64,000 nt of DNA, taken from the NCBI GenBank assembly GCA_035771175.1, contig CM069604.1, forward strand, positions 14,943,115 to 15,007,114. Direction: 5' to 3'. Shown piece by piece: positions 22,759 to 34,930 of the stretch. The notes beneath the pieces are model-generated. The model had not been told where the DNA came from. It saw only the letters and a program-made list of their open reading frames with translations, and did not search any database. Position 1 is the first letter of the stretch. Each line of letters opens with the position of its first letter. The position numbers were made by a program, and so were the translations under genes. This stretch comes from Paratinospora sagittata. Its lineage: Eukaryota; Streptophyta; Magnoliopsida; Ranunculales; Menispermaceae.

Positions 22759-25700
22759 TGATATGTTCTTGTTTGATGTGTTCTCTTACCGAGAACACTT
22801 CATGTACTTACGGTTTAAAACAATAGATAGCCTATGGAAATCTCAGCACAAAAGGGATAAAATGAAAACCTTGCGAAATAATGAGGTTATCTGCAAGACA
22901 GTTTGCAATTTTGATTCGTTTCGAAGTTTGTTTAGGCAAATGCAAGAATCACGACTTTCTTATATTTAAACCCTCTTAAGAAAGCTCAGTCTAACTTGAA
23001 AAAATCGTGTGTTCTATCTTTGAAAATCAGAGCATGAGGGTTTTATAAAATTAGCAGTTGCAGGTTAAAGAGCAAGAGAGTACAAAATGATTTGAATTCA
23101 AAACGTTGTTTAATCTAAAGTTGTTTTGGGCGTGCGAGACAATGGGAATCATGAAGGTGTTAGTAGAGAATATTTCAATTAAGATAACCTAGCAAAACTG
23201 TGTAAGGAATAGAAAAATCAAGCAAGCAGAAGTGTCCACATTTTTCTCGTTAGAAATATCAGATTTTAGTCTAAGATGTGGATCGCGTGCTATTGGGTTG
23301 TGTATCATGTTCTGTATTGACAGATAGAAGGCAATAGCAGGTCGACATACACAAGCCCCAGAGCTCGAGTTTTTTAGACTTTCCGATAGCGTGTTATCAA
23401 GGCCTATAGCGCGCTATTGCCCATTTTACAAAAAATGGAAAGATCACGGCAACAGCTTTATAACGAGTTATCAAAGGGGACAACGCACTATAGACAATTT
23501 TTGAGAAATACAAATGTTTTAGTATAGAACCCTATCAGCGTGCTATCAACACTGATAGTGCTCTAGTGCCTTCTGGAAAGTTTTGGTAAATTGCTGGATA
23601 GCTTTATTTTTGAAAAATTAATATTTTGACACTCAAGAACCATTCCATTAACTCAAAACACTTTGATATAAGATTAAACACTTTTAAATAATACAAAACT
23701 CATTGAAATTATGACTAAAACCTTTCGGAAAACATTTTTTCAAAGTGAAATACTATATCGAAGTGATTTTGAAGAGTTTGCAATTTTCAGAGTTTTACTG
23801 CTGAGATTGATCGAGAGGTTACCCTACACACCAAAGATAAAACTAATGCATTAGACATGAAATATGTCTTCAATCTTCGAGCTTGATCTTTGTAGACTTC
23901 GACAGCTATTGTTCGATGTGTTGTTGATGATTAGTTGTAGTAGCTCTTAAAAAAAAAATACAGGTGATGTGTTCTTGTTTGATGTGTTCTTTTACCGAGA
24001 ACACTTCATATACTTACAATTTAAAACAATAGATAGCCTCTGGAAATCTCAGTACAAAAGGGATAAAATGAAGAACTTGCGAAATAATTAGGTTATCTGC
24101 AAGACAGTTTGCAATTTTGATTCGTTTCGAAGTTTGTTTGGGCAAATGCAAGAATCACGACTTTCTTCTATTTAAACACTCTTTCGAAAGCTCAGTCTAA
24201 CTTGCAAAAATCGTGTGTGTTCTATCTTTGAAAATTAGAGCATGAGGGTTTTATTAAATTAGCAGTTGCAGGTTTAAAGAGCAAGAGAGTACATAATGAT
24301 TTGAATTCAAAACGTTGTTTAATCTAAAGTTGATTTGGGCGTGGGAGACAATGGGAATCTTGAAGGTGTTAGCTGAGAATATTTCAATTAAGATAACCTG
24401 GCAAAACTGTGTAAGGAATAGAAAAATCGAGCAAGCAGAAGTGTTCACATTTTTCTCGTTAGAAATATCAGATTTTAGTCTAAGACGTGGATCGCGTGCT
24501 ATTGGGTTGTGTATCATGTTCTCTATTGACAGATAGCAGGCTATAGCAGGTCGATATACACAAACCTAAGAGCTCGAGTTTTTTAAACCTACCGATAGCG
24601 TGTTATCAAGGCCTATAGCGCGCTATTGCCCATTTTACTAAAAATGGAAAGATCACGACAACAACTTTATAACGAGTTATCAAATGGGGATAACGCGCTA
24701 TAGACAATTATCCAAAAAAACAAATGTTTTATTATAGAACCCTATCAGCGTGCTATCAACACTGATAGTGTGCTAGTGCGGTCTGGAAAGTTTTGGCAAA
24801 TTGCTGGACAACCTTATTTTTGAAAAACTAAAGAACCATTTCATTAACTCATAACATATTGATATAAGATTAAAAACTTTTAAATAATTCAAAACTCATT
24901 GAAATTATGATTAAAACCTTTTGGAAAACTTTCTTTCAAAATGAAAAACTATATCGAAGTGATTTTGAAGAGTTTGCAATTTTCAGAGTTTTAGTGCTGA
25001 GATTGATCGAGTAGTCGGACACACCAAAGTTAAAACTAATGCATTAGACATGAGTTATGTCTTCAATCTTCGAGCTTGATATTTGTAGACTTCAATTGTT
25101 CAATGTGTTGGTGATGATTAGTTGTAGTAGCTATTAGGAAAAAAAATACAGGTGATGTGTTCTTGTTTGATGTGTTCTCTTACCGAGAACACTTCATATA
25201 CTTACAGCTTAAAACAATAGATAGCCTCTGGAAATCTCAGCAGAAAAGGGAGAAAATGAAGAACTTGCGAAATAATGAGGTTATCTGCAAGACAATTTAC
25301 AATTTTGATTCGTTTCAAAGTTTGTTTGGGCAAATGCAAGAATCACGACTTTCTTCTTTTTAAACACTCTTTGGAAAGCTCAGTCTAACTTGCAAAAATC
25401 GTGTGTAATTTATCTTTGAATATCAGAGAATGAGGGTTTTATAAAATTAGCAGTTGTAGGTTAAAGATTGAGATAATACAAAATGATTTGAATTCAAAAC
25501 GTTGTTTAATCTAAAGTTGTTTTGGGCGAGCGAGACAATGAGAATCATCAAGGTGTTAGTAGAGAATATTTCAATTAAGATAACCTGGCAAAACTGTGTA
25601 AGGAATTGAAAAATCGAGCAAGCCGAGGTGTTCACATTTTTCTCGTTAGAAATATCAAATTTTAGTCTAAGACGTGGATCGCGTGCTATTGGGTTGTGTA

Positions 25701-27929
25701 TCATGTTCTCTATTGACAGATAGCAGGCTATAGCAGATCGATATACACAAACCCAAGAGCTCGAGTTTTTTAGACTTTCCGATAACGTGTTATCAAGGCC
25801 TATAGCGCGTTATTGCCTATTTTACTAAAGATGGAAAGATCACGGCAACGGCTCCATAGCGAGTTATCAAAGGGAATAGCGCGTTATAGACAATTTTCCA
25901 AAAAATAAATGTTTTATTATTGAACCCTATCAGCGTGCTATCAACACTGATAGTGCGCACTAGTCTTCTGGAAAATTTTGGCAAATTGCTGGATAGCCTT
26001 ATTTTTGAAAAATTAATATTTTGACACTCAAGAACCATTCAATTGACTCAAAACACTTTGATATAAGATTAGACACTTTTAAATAATACAAAACTCATTG
26101 AAATTATGATTAAAACCTTTCGGAAAATATTTTTTCAAAATGAAATACTATACCGAAGTGATTTTGAAGACTTTGCAATTTTTAGAGTTTTAGTGCTGAG
26201 ATTGATCGATAGGTTACCCTGCACACCAAAGATAAAACTAATGCATTAGACGTGAGATATGTCTTCAATCTTCGAGCTTGATCTTTGTAGACTTCGATAG
26301 CTATTGTTCGATGTGTTGTTGATGATTAGTTGTAGTAGCTCTTAGAAAAAAAAATACAGGTGATGTGTCTTGTTTGATGTGTTCTCTTACCGAGAACACT
26401 TCATATACTTACAGTTTAAAACAATAGATAGCCTCTGGAAATCTCAGCACAAAAGGGATAAAATGAAGAACTTGCGAAATAATGAGGTTATCTACAAGAC
26501 AGTTTGCAATTTTGATTCGTTTCGAAGTTTGTTTGGGCAAATGCAAGAATCACGACTTTCTTCTATTTAAACACTCTTTCGAAAGCTCAGTCTAACTTGC
26601 AAAAATCGTGTGTGTTCTATCTTTGAAAATCAGAGAATGAGGGTTTTATAAAATTAGCAGTTGTAGGTTAAAGAGCAAGAAAATACATATTGATTTGAAT
26701 TCAAAACGTTGTTTAATCTAAAGTTTTTTTGGGAGTACGAGACAATGGGAATCATGAGGGTGTTAGTAGAGAATATTTCAATTAAGATAACCTGACAAAA
26801 CTGTGTAAGGAATAGAAAAATCAAGCAAGCAGAAGTGTCCACATTTTTCTCGTTAGAAATATCAGATTTTGGTCTAAGATGTGGATCGCGTGCTATTGGG
26901 TTGTGTATCATGTTCTCTTTTGACAGATAGCAGGCAATAGGAGATCGATATACACAAACCCGAGAGCTCGAGTTTTTTAAACTTTCCGATAACGTGTTAT
27001 CAAGGCCTATAACGCTCTATTGCGTATTTTACTAAAGATGGAAAGATCACGGCAACAACTCTATAGCAAGTTACCAAAGGGGTTAACGCACTATAGAAAA
27101 TTTTCCAAAAAATAAATGTTTTATTATTAAACCCAATCAGCGTGCTATTAACATTGATAGTGCGCACTAGCCTTCTGGAAAATCTTGGCAAATTGCTGGA
27201 TAGCCTTATTTTTGAATAATTAATATTTTGACACTCAAGAACCATTCCATTAACTCAAAACACTTTGATATAAGATTAAACACATTTAAATTATACAAAA
27301 CTCATTGAAATTATGAATAAAACCTTTCGGAAAACATTTTTTCAAAATGAAATACTATATCGAAGTGATTTTGAAGAGTTTGCAATTTTCAGAGTTTTAG
27401 TGCTGAGATTGATCGAGAGGTTACCCTACACACCAAAGATAAAACCAATGCATTAGACATGAGATATGTCTTCGTTCTTCGAGCTTGATCTTTCTAGACT
27501 TCGATAGCTATTGTTCGATGTGTTGTTGATGATTAGTTGTAGTAGCTCTTAGAAAAAAAATATAGGTGATGTGTTCTTGTTTGATGTGTTCTCTTACCAA
27601 GAACACTTCATATACTTAGAGTTTAAAACAATATAGAGCCTGTGGAAATCTCAACACAAAAGGGATAAAATGAAGAACTTGAAAAATAATGAGGTTATCT
27701 GCAAGACAATTTGCAATTTTGATTCAGTTCGAAGGTTGTTTGAGCAAATGCAAGAATCACGACTTTCTTCTATTTAAACACTTATTGGAAAGCTCAGTCT
27801 AACTTGCAAAAATCGTGTGTGTTTTATCTTTGAAAATCAGAGAATGAGGGTTTTATAAAATTAGCAGTTGCAGGTTAAAGAGCAAGAGAGTTCAAAATGA
27901 TTTGAATTCAAAACCTTATTTAGTCTAAA
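22759..27929. repeat. Satellite array 1: about 4.3 copies of a 1.2-kb tandem repeat
   Basis: The anchor GTTTGATGTG before TTCTCTTACC occurs at 22771, 23977, 25165, 26372 and 27579, giving spacings of 1206, 1188, 1207 and 1207. Between anchors the whole unit is collinear: AAATCTCAGCACAAAAGGGA, then GAATCACGACTTTCTTC, TTTATAAAATTAGCAG, GGATCGCGTGCTATTGGG, a cluster of ATAGCG/CGCTAT dyads, and GAGATTGATCGAG. Two monomer types differ by about 13 bases before AGAACCATTCC. There is no credible gene; the short ORFs repeat with the unit. Confidence 0.95.
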
Positions 27930-28597
27930 TGATGCAAACCAAGGAGCTGGACAAGTTGATCATACACTTGGGAATGGTGCTGAATATGGACAAGACCCAT
28001 TGTCACTTCCAAGTGGTCCAATTACAAGACTTAGAGCCAAACGTTTCAAGGAAGCGCTAAATGGGCTAATTCAAGAGAATTGGGCTGATTCTAAAAAGAA
28101 CAAGATGGGCTCAAATAATAATCAAGGCTTAGTCCATGTCATCAAAGCAATTGAACTTAGTCAAGCACACAAAACTTGACCAGCATCATTGAACTTAGTC
28201 AAGCACACAAAACGTGACCAACATCATTGGACCTGTTTATGTTGATGTTTGTGTTGTTTTAAATTTAGTTATGACTTTTCCTATTCCTGGAGGGTTGTTC
28301 CAAGTATATGTTGACTTTTCCTATTCCTGGAGGGTTGTTTCCTTGTGAGGTCTTGTGTCCTCTTTGTTCTTAAGAGAACTCTTTGAACTTATCAAGTTAA
28401 TCTTGTGGCGTTCAAGCAACCAAACTTATCACCTTGATTGTTGAATCGTGGTGTGGCGTTTTCAATCCTTTGTAGTCTTGGTTTTCATCTGGTTAGGTGT
28501 TGGGTCATGGCTCAACCAATCTTGTCTACGTGATCTTGGGGTTCTAATCCATCATTGTTATTGGGTTTCATCACAATTGTTGGTGAAGTTCATATCA
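27930..28597 (+). repeat. 5' LTR of E2 (668 bp, shortened)
   Basis: It starts TGATGCAAACC and ends TTCATATCA, directly before the primer site. Compared with sister LTRs of about 1.0 kb it lacks the 40-bp minisatellite and has short duplications around CAAGCACACAAAAC and TGACTTTTCCTATTCCTGGA. Confidence 0.9.
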
Positions 28598-28599
28598 TT

Positions 28600-28611
28600 T
28601 GGTATCAGAGC
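28600..28611 (+). other. Primer-binding site of E2
   Basis: TGGTATCAGAGC, two bases after the LTR, is an exact plant initiator-Met-tRNA primer site. Confidence 0.95.
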
Positions 28612-29108
28612 TTTGGTTCTAAGATAAGTTTGATTATCTTTTATTTTCATTTTGTTTATTTCCTGTTCCTTGCCGTAAAAAAAAAATCGTCAAAAAAAGA
28701 GAGAAGAAAAGTGATTCCAATAAGAACATTTCCTCTTTTCAATCTTGTTTCTCACCTTATTCAAAAAAAAAAAAATAGGCAAAAAAAAAGAGAAGAAAAT
28801 TGATTCCAGTAAGAAAATTTCCTCTTTTCAATCTTGTTTCTCACCTTATTCATGTTCTTGATCTTTTGATGAGTTTTGGTTGTTTCTCATTTTTGAATTG
28901 CTGCTAGATTATTTTGAATTAGTTTCTTGAAGTTTGATTAAGAACTAAAGAAGACACAAAAGAGTGGAAAAAGGCAAGAGTGTGTGAGACCATAAGAGGG
29001 TAAAAGCCGCTTAGAGTGAAAACACGAGTGCTAGTGTATCAAATTCTTGAGTGAAACACGTGAGGGAGTGCTTGTGAGGATTCTAACCTTGTTTTGTAGA
29101 TTTTAAAT

Positions 29109-30071
29109 ATGTCCAATAATCAAGAAGAAGATACAACCGAAGAAGTTCGACAACATGCAGTTCCGAACCTCCAAATGCAAGCGTTGTTAGGGGAGATGAG
29201 GTGTATGTTGAGGGATGAATTAGAACATATTCACGAGAGGTTGGACAGGGTAGAAGCGGGAACTCCTAGGGAACAACAACAAGACATCCACAATAGGCAG
29301 CAAAGTGGACATGTTTTGTGGCTGAATGTTGAGGAAGAGGCAGAGTCGAAGCAGTTTGATGAGCCATATTTGAACCGGGGCAGGTTTGAGCGTGGGAATG
29401 GGAATCGAGAAGCTTGGATGGGTAGGCCTAGGAGAGATAATGATTTAGGAGACATAAAGATTAAAATCCCATCTTTTCAAGGTAAAAGTGATCCTAAAGT
29501 TTATTTGGAGTGGGAAACTAAAATGGAGATGGTGTTTGATTGTCACAACTACTCGGAGATAAAGAAGGTTAAGTTGGCTGCAATTGAATTCACTGATTAT
29601 GCCATTGTTTGGTGGGATCACTTACTGATTAATAGGAGAAGGAATAGAAAGCCACCCATGGACACTTGGGAGGAGATGAAAATGCTTATGAGGAAGCGTT
29701 ATGCACCCAACCACTATTACAGGGGATTGTATCAAAAGTTGCAGAGGTTATATCAAGGTTCCAAGGAAGAATATTACAAGGAGATGGAAGTAGCTATGAT
29801 CCGGGCTAATGTAGAAGAGGACCGGGAAGCCACCATGGCTAGGTTTTTGCACGGTTTAAATTGTGAGATTGCGGATATAGTCGAGATGCAACACTATGTT
29901 GAGTTGACAGATATGGTGCATCAAGCCATAAAGGTGGAGGAACAGTTCAAACGAAAGGGATTGGCTAGGAGGGGACAACCTATGGCTACCACCAGCCCGT
30001 GGAAGACAACTCAAAAAAGGGACGAGCAGCTGCAAAATAAGCCAAAATTTGGGAAGACCATGGCAGTATGA
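29109..30071 (+). pseudogene. E2 gag, zinc knuckle lost
   Basis: Starts MSNNQEED, the same start seen in E3 and E4. A charged N-terminus with a likely coiled coil (LRDELEHIHERLDRVEAG) precedes the Gag core (about residues 117-280), with DPKVYLEWETKMEMVFDCHN, AIVWWDHLL and EEYYKEMEVAMIRANVEEDR. After KPKF the sequence jumps into the end of the protease domain (GRPWQYDKRAK in another frame), so the zinc knuckle and protease core are missing and the frame closes a few codons later. The Gag capsid part itself is open throughout. Gag packages element RNA in cytoplasmic particles. Confidence 0.85.
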
Positions 30072-30300
30072 TAAAAGGGCTAAGCATGATGGATTCACAA
30101 ATAGGTATTCTTTCACTCATAAAGGGCAGCATATTATTCTTGTGCCATTGGCTCCAAAACAAGTAAGGGAGGACCAATTAAAGTTACACAGCTCAAATGA
30201 AAAAAAAGAAAAAAAAGAAATGAAGGCCAAAATTGAGAAAAAAAAAGAAAGAAAAACATTGATCGGAGAAAAAAAGAAAGAGAGGGGATTTCAGCCATAG
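30049..30300 (+). pseudogene. E2 protease C-terminal remnant and Lys-rich linker
   Basis: Reads GRPWQYDKRAKHDGFTNRY, the end of the protease domain, then a Lys/Glu-rich linker encoded by long A runs, and stops at 30298-30300. RT continues in another frame. The same break lies at the same linker in E3 and E4. Confidence 0.75.
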
Positions 30301-31138
30301 TGAGAGCAAGAGAGGAAAAATTCAATTACATTGCAAAAAAAAGTGAGATCAAGAGAGCATTATTTTCATACCAGCCCCTTATTGTACTCATGTACAAGGA
30401 GGCTCTTTTATGTACTAACGATCACGTCGGTGCTTTGCCGAGCGTTATTGTTTCTCTTTTGCAGGAGTTTGAAGATGTCCTTCCCGAAGAAGTACCTTAT
30501 GGATTACCTCCAATCCGAGGGATTGAACATCAAATTGATTTCATACCAGGTGCATCAATTCCAAACCGACCTGCTTATAGGAGTAATCCCGAGGAGACCA
30601 AGGAACTCCAAAGGCAAGTAGGTGAATTATTGGAGAAGGGGTATGTGCGTGAAAGCATAAGTCCTTGTGCAGTTCCGGTGCTATTAGTTCCTAAGAAGGA
30701 TGGAACATGGAGGATGTGTGTTGACTGCCGAGCCATCAACAACATAACGGTAAAGTATCGTCATCCCATTCCTAGATTAGACGATATGCTGGATGAATTG
30801 CATGGTTCTTGTGTCTTTACAAAAATTGATCTTAAGAGTGGATATCATCAGATTAGGCTGAAGGAAGGTGATGAATGGAAAACTGCTTTTAAGACAAAAT
30901 ATGGTTTGTATGAGTGGTTAGTGATGCCTTTCGGTTTAACTAATGCTCCGAGCACATTTATGCGTTTATTGAACCATGTTTTGCGTACGTTTATTGGCAG
31001 ATTTGTCGTTGTGTATTTTGATGATATCCTAATTTATAGCAAAAACTTGGAAGAACATGTAATGCATTTGAAATATGTTTTGAAATTCTAAGGAAATAAA
31101 AGTTGTTTGCTAATCTCAAGAAGTGCACCTTTTGCACG
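30300..31138 (+). pseudogene. E2 reverse transcriptase, 5' part
   Basis: Contains [20 protein letters not shown], the RT palm with [54 protein letters not shown] and catalytic YFDD at 31014-31025. It closes at 31089-31091 because one base is missing relative to E3 near 31080, and it is then cut by the composite insertion at 31144. Confidence 0.9.
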
Positions 31139-31143
31139 GATAA

Positions 31144-31658
31144 TGTCACGCCTGGAATGCACCGCAGCACATTCTACCCAGACGCGGGCGCACTCCCACC
31201 GCAGCGGGAGCGAACGCCAGCCATTATGGATCCATAATATTGTCATATCGCCATGTAGCAACCCAACCGCAGCTGGTCTACATCGAAACGAGTATTTGTC
31301 CCTACTATTCCCTCATGAATAGTAAAGGGCCTCCCCCAAGTTCGAACTCGCAACCTCCCTTAAGGAGTTAGAATTCGCAACTTGAGTAGCCACTGAACCA
31401 TTGGCTCAGTGGTTACTCAAGTTGCGAATTCTAACTCCTTAAGGGAGGTTGCGAGTTCGAACTTGGGGGAGGCCCTTTACTATTCATGAGGGAATAGTAG
31501 GGACAAATAATCGTTTCGATGTAGACCAGCTGCGGTTGGGTTGCTACATGGCGATATGACAATATTATGGATCCATAATGGCTGGCGTTCGCTCCCGCTG
31601 CGGTGGGAGTGCGCCCGCGTCTGGGTAGAATGTGCTGCGGTGCATTCCAGGCGTGACA
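31144..31658. repeat. Hairpin element B: near-perfect 515-bp palindrome
   Basis: Two halves of about 257 bp mirror each other around 31401; I see only isolated mismatches (for example GAGTATT against its partner's GATTATT). Each half has an outer arm (TGTCACGCCTGGAATGCACC to CATAATATT) and a tRNA-like core with GGCTCAGTGGTTAC and a B-box-like GAGTTCGAAC. AAAAAGGCCTTAC follows on the right and mirrors the ATAAGGCCTTTTT beside hairpins A and C. The transcript would fold into one very long stem. Confidence 0.9.
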
Positions 31659-32085
31659 AAAAGGCCTTACTTCAGTCTTAATTATATATGTTTTTACAGA
31701 AGTACCCACACCATTAGCATCCACATTTGGAGCTATCAATGGCTCAAGCCTCTGTCTCTCTCACATTACAACTTTGTCACAAGCTCATAAGCTGTGCATT
31801 TCGTTGTTGTTGGGTAGTTACTCGCCATATATAAGCTATATCATTTATTATCACTGGATTACATCCAGTTCTTTTTCTTTCAGCCTTCTGATCCTTTCTT
31901 GATCAGTAATTTTCATTGTTAATCTTGACTATTCGTTTCTAAATCTGAAATTCACCGACACAGGTGATTCTCAGTCAAGATAACATATTGGCTTAGGCTC
32001 TACATAATAGTACTACCCATATGTATACCCATACAAACAATCATAATATCATAAAGCTTTTATCTTTTTACTTATTTTAAACTTA
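31659..32085 (-). other. Leader remnant of a minus-strand retroelement
   Basis: It lies between hairpin B and the minus-strand primer site. No ORF; pyrimidine-rich on the + strand. Confidence 0.5.
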
Positions 32086-32098
32086 GGCTCTGATACCA
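32086..32098 (-). other. Primer-binding site on the minus strand
   Basis: GGCTCTGATACCA, the reverse complement of TGGTATCAGAGCC, next to an LTR end on its right. Confidence 0.9.
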
Positions 32099-32102
32099 AT
32101 AT

Positions 32103-32348
32103 TGTCACGATGCCCCTGACGTAGCCTGACGTCATGACCGGCACAGCGTACTATACATATCCATATACAGTATATAATACACTGTCAGCCTTCACGTACT
32201 CTCACAAACCTTCTCAAAATGTACAATAATTTTTTTTTAAATATAATACCACAAATCAAATCCCATAACCATTCCATTCATTCACACATCAAATTATCAT
32301 TTCCTCATCCAATATAAATATATGCCCACGCATCCCATCTAGATGATA

Positions 32349-32383
<35 letters not shown>

Positions 32384-33470
32384 GTGTGATAAGTATACAT
32401 ATCAAAATAACAAAAGTTATTTTCTCCAAGCAGACATACACATACCAGACTCACTCACGGAGTTTCCTTTTCCCTTCGACTCAATACCTGAAATATTGGA
32501 GGAAATAGGGTGAGCAATCAACAGCTCAGTGAATATAGTTCTTGAGATGACAATTATATACATTTAGAGAAATATGACATTTAAAATCATTTCAAACACT
32601 TATTCAACACATGCATCATTCAACGAATATATTGTACATGTCAACAACATAAATTTGCATGATTTTCAATAACACAATGCACAATCTCCCTCCTCCGCAA
32701 GGCAAGAGAGTGGGTCTATCCCTTGTATGGCCGTACAAGGTAGACACAGCTTCTTATTACCCAATTTACAGTCATTTCAAGGATCGCAATCCTTGTTAGG
32801 ACAGACCTATTGATAATGAGGACTCGCAAAACCTCATTCGGGTCTAATTCCTAACGAAATGACAATGAGGATTCGCAAAGCCTCATCATTACAAACTCCG
32901 ATGCTAAAATCAGTTTGCATGATCCATAAAACTCAATGTATATATAAATATACCATGCATACAATCAAACATTTTATATATGTATAATGTCATACAAGAA
33001 CCAAATCAAAGAAACTATACTCACAGTGGTTACACGGGGTTTCTCTAAAATCAAGCAACAATGTTGCTTCCTCAAGAGCGTTTATCCATGCCCTTAAGCT
33101 CTCAATTTAAACACTGAAATGGTCTCCAAACATTATGAAATGCCGTATAGGATCCTAAAATTTATTCTAGATCCTTATCATTCTCAGAATATCCATAGTG
33201 ATTATTCCAAAAATAAACTATACCAGTTTATTTACTTCATGTTTGTATTTATGAGTAGGCATGTCACTACATATTCACAAGATAAACTTTTTCATGCCTT
33301 AAATCAATTTCAGCATGATGATAGAAGCCCTTATACAATAGCTTCTTTAATTAATCTCATGCCTAAATCATCTCAGAGTCCTTAACCCAATTTTCTGTCA
33401 TCTCTTATCATTCGTTAGCTTAAACTTAGCTAACTTGCTTTATCAGTTTCAGAGACTTAATCCTTCTCTA
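32103..33470 (-). repeat. Minus-strand LTR inside the composite insertion (outer edge unclear)
   Basis: On the minus strand its end reads GGGGCATCGTGACA before the primer site. LTR-like landmarks are a GGTGAGCAATCAACAGCTCA segment near 32510 and repeated TGAGGA(C/T)TCGCAAA(A/G)CCTCA near 32820-32885. A TA microsatellite lies at 32353-32381. I cannot place its U3 start; sequence from about 33480 on reads as plus-strand integrase remnant. Confidence 0.6.
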
Positions 33471-33569
33471 AGATGGTCTCCACTAAGAGTAGCAAGATTG
33501 TTTGTGAATGAGAGTTACAGTTATGAGTGTACTCTCTATTACTCCATGTGTTGATATTTGTGCTCGAAT

Positions 33570-34560
33570 GCATGTTCAGCTAATTGATACTCATATTCAG
33601 AGAGTAAGATTTATGAGACGAGTATGATATCAATATGAAAGAGTATGAACTTGGTAATATGGATTGTGTTAAATAAAGATGGGATTCAAATGGTATCTTA
33701 TGGGTTATGGGTAGAAATGATACCAGTTGGATAACCATTATTAGTGGACTGGTAAGTCTATATATTCTTCCAATGAACACCAGAATTCTATTGATAGACT
33801 GAGCAGATTGTATATGTGTGAGATAGAGAGATTTGATGGGAGTACTCAGATATTTTTCATGTCGGATTAAGATCCGAAAATTGTGTCGAGATCTGATATA
33901 TGATGCAGACTCGTATTGGTACTCATCTCCTTCTCAGTGTGATATGTACTCTCAGACTGGTTGACAGACTGAGAGAGTGACTTTGATGCTTGCGAGCATG
34001 CTCGGGTCTGGTATACGTGAATTTTGGTGAACCTTGGAAGGAATACTTTATGTGTGTAAACTTATGTGTATAAGCAACTATGATAATAGCATAACGATGG
34101 CACTTGATAATAAGCCTTATAGATCTCCAACTTGTTGATTTGAAAGTATGGAGTTATTGTTCTTGGTGCCACAGGATATCATTAAATACACAAGGTTGTT
34201 ATATTGTGACTGACTAAATTTTGCTAAGGGTCTTACCACAGAAAGGCCAAATGAGATTTGGAATGAAAAGAAAGCTCGCATTTGTTGGACCATGAGAGAT
34301 CCTTGAGAGGATAGGTCCATTGGCTTACCGATTTGCTCTACTGTCACAGTTGATAGGTGTCCATAATAGTTTCTATATATTGATGTTGAGGAAATGTCAT
34401 TCGGATTTCATATATGTTATGGATATAACTCAACGCTAAGTTGGGGAGGATACCACGTATCAAGAAGAGCAAACATGGAAGCAGAATATAAAATGCGGGA
34501 GCAGTTTTCTGGGAGTGAGTATCACTTGAGGAATCGTCCTTTCTAAATTTCGAGGATGAA
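33570..34560 (+). pseudogene. Highly decayed integrase and chromodomain-like remnant
   Basis: Fragments in several frames can be followed: near 33775-33830 an integrase core stretch with SIDRLSRLY; near 34265-34330 LAFVGP and IGPLAYRFALLSQLIG; near 34355-34420 ILMLRKCHSDF; and near 34470-34550 a TWEAEYKMREQF-like end. Many stops and shifts separate them. The order matches the integrase C-terminus of a Tekay-like chromovirus, comparable to 12420-13423 in E1. Confidence 0.65.
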
Positions 34561-34565
34561 ATTCC

Positions 34566-34930
34566 TTAAGTTGGGGAGATTGTAACACCCCGTAAATTTA
34601 ATTAAATACATACGTTGAAGTATGCGTATATCGAGATGTATAATACACGTATTTTATACGTATGAGCTAAATATTCGCGTGTATGATTTAATTAAAAATG
34701 TGGATTGAAGTATGATTTAATGAATAAATGAATAGTATGATTGAATAAATGAATAGTATGATTTAAGATGGGGAGTTGGTTAATTCTTGAGGATGAGGAG
34801 TAGTGGATCATTTTTATATAAAATGTCAACTCTCTCCTTTCTCATCTCAATATCTCATACGTTAACATTAAACAAAAAAAAAAGAAAAAAAGAAAAAGAA
34901 GTTACTTTAGTAAGTACATAAGGCCTTTTT
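34566..34930 (+). repeat. Polypurine tract and 5' part of an LTR
   Basis: AAGTTGGGGAGAT precedes TGTAACACCCCGTAAATTT at 34581, the normal start of a Ty3/gypsy 3' LTR. The next 330 bases are U3-like, with a TATA-like TTTATATAAAATG near 34815 and an A-rich run. The LTR then passes into hairpin C instead of a normal U5. Confidence 0.7.

Noticed and set aside
31403..31470. A tRNA gene at the hairpin core
   Set aside because: A- and B-box-like motifs are present, but there is no acceptor stem or anticodon stem-loop that folds as a tRNA. It fits a tRNA-derived SINE-like core only.
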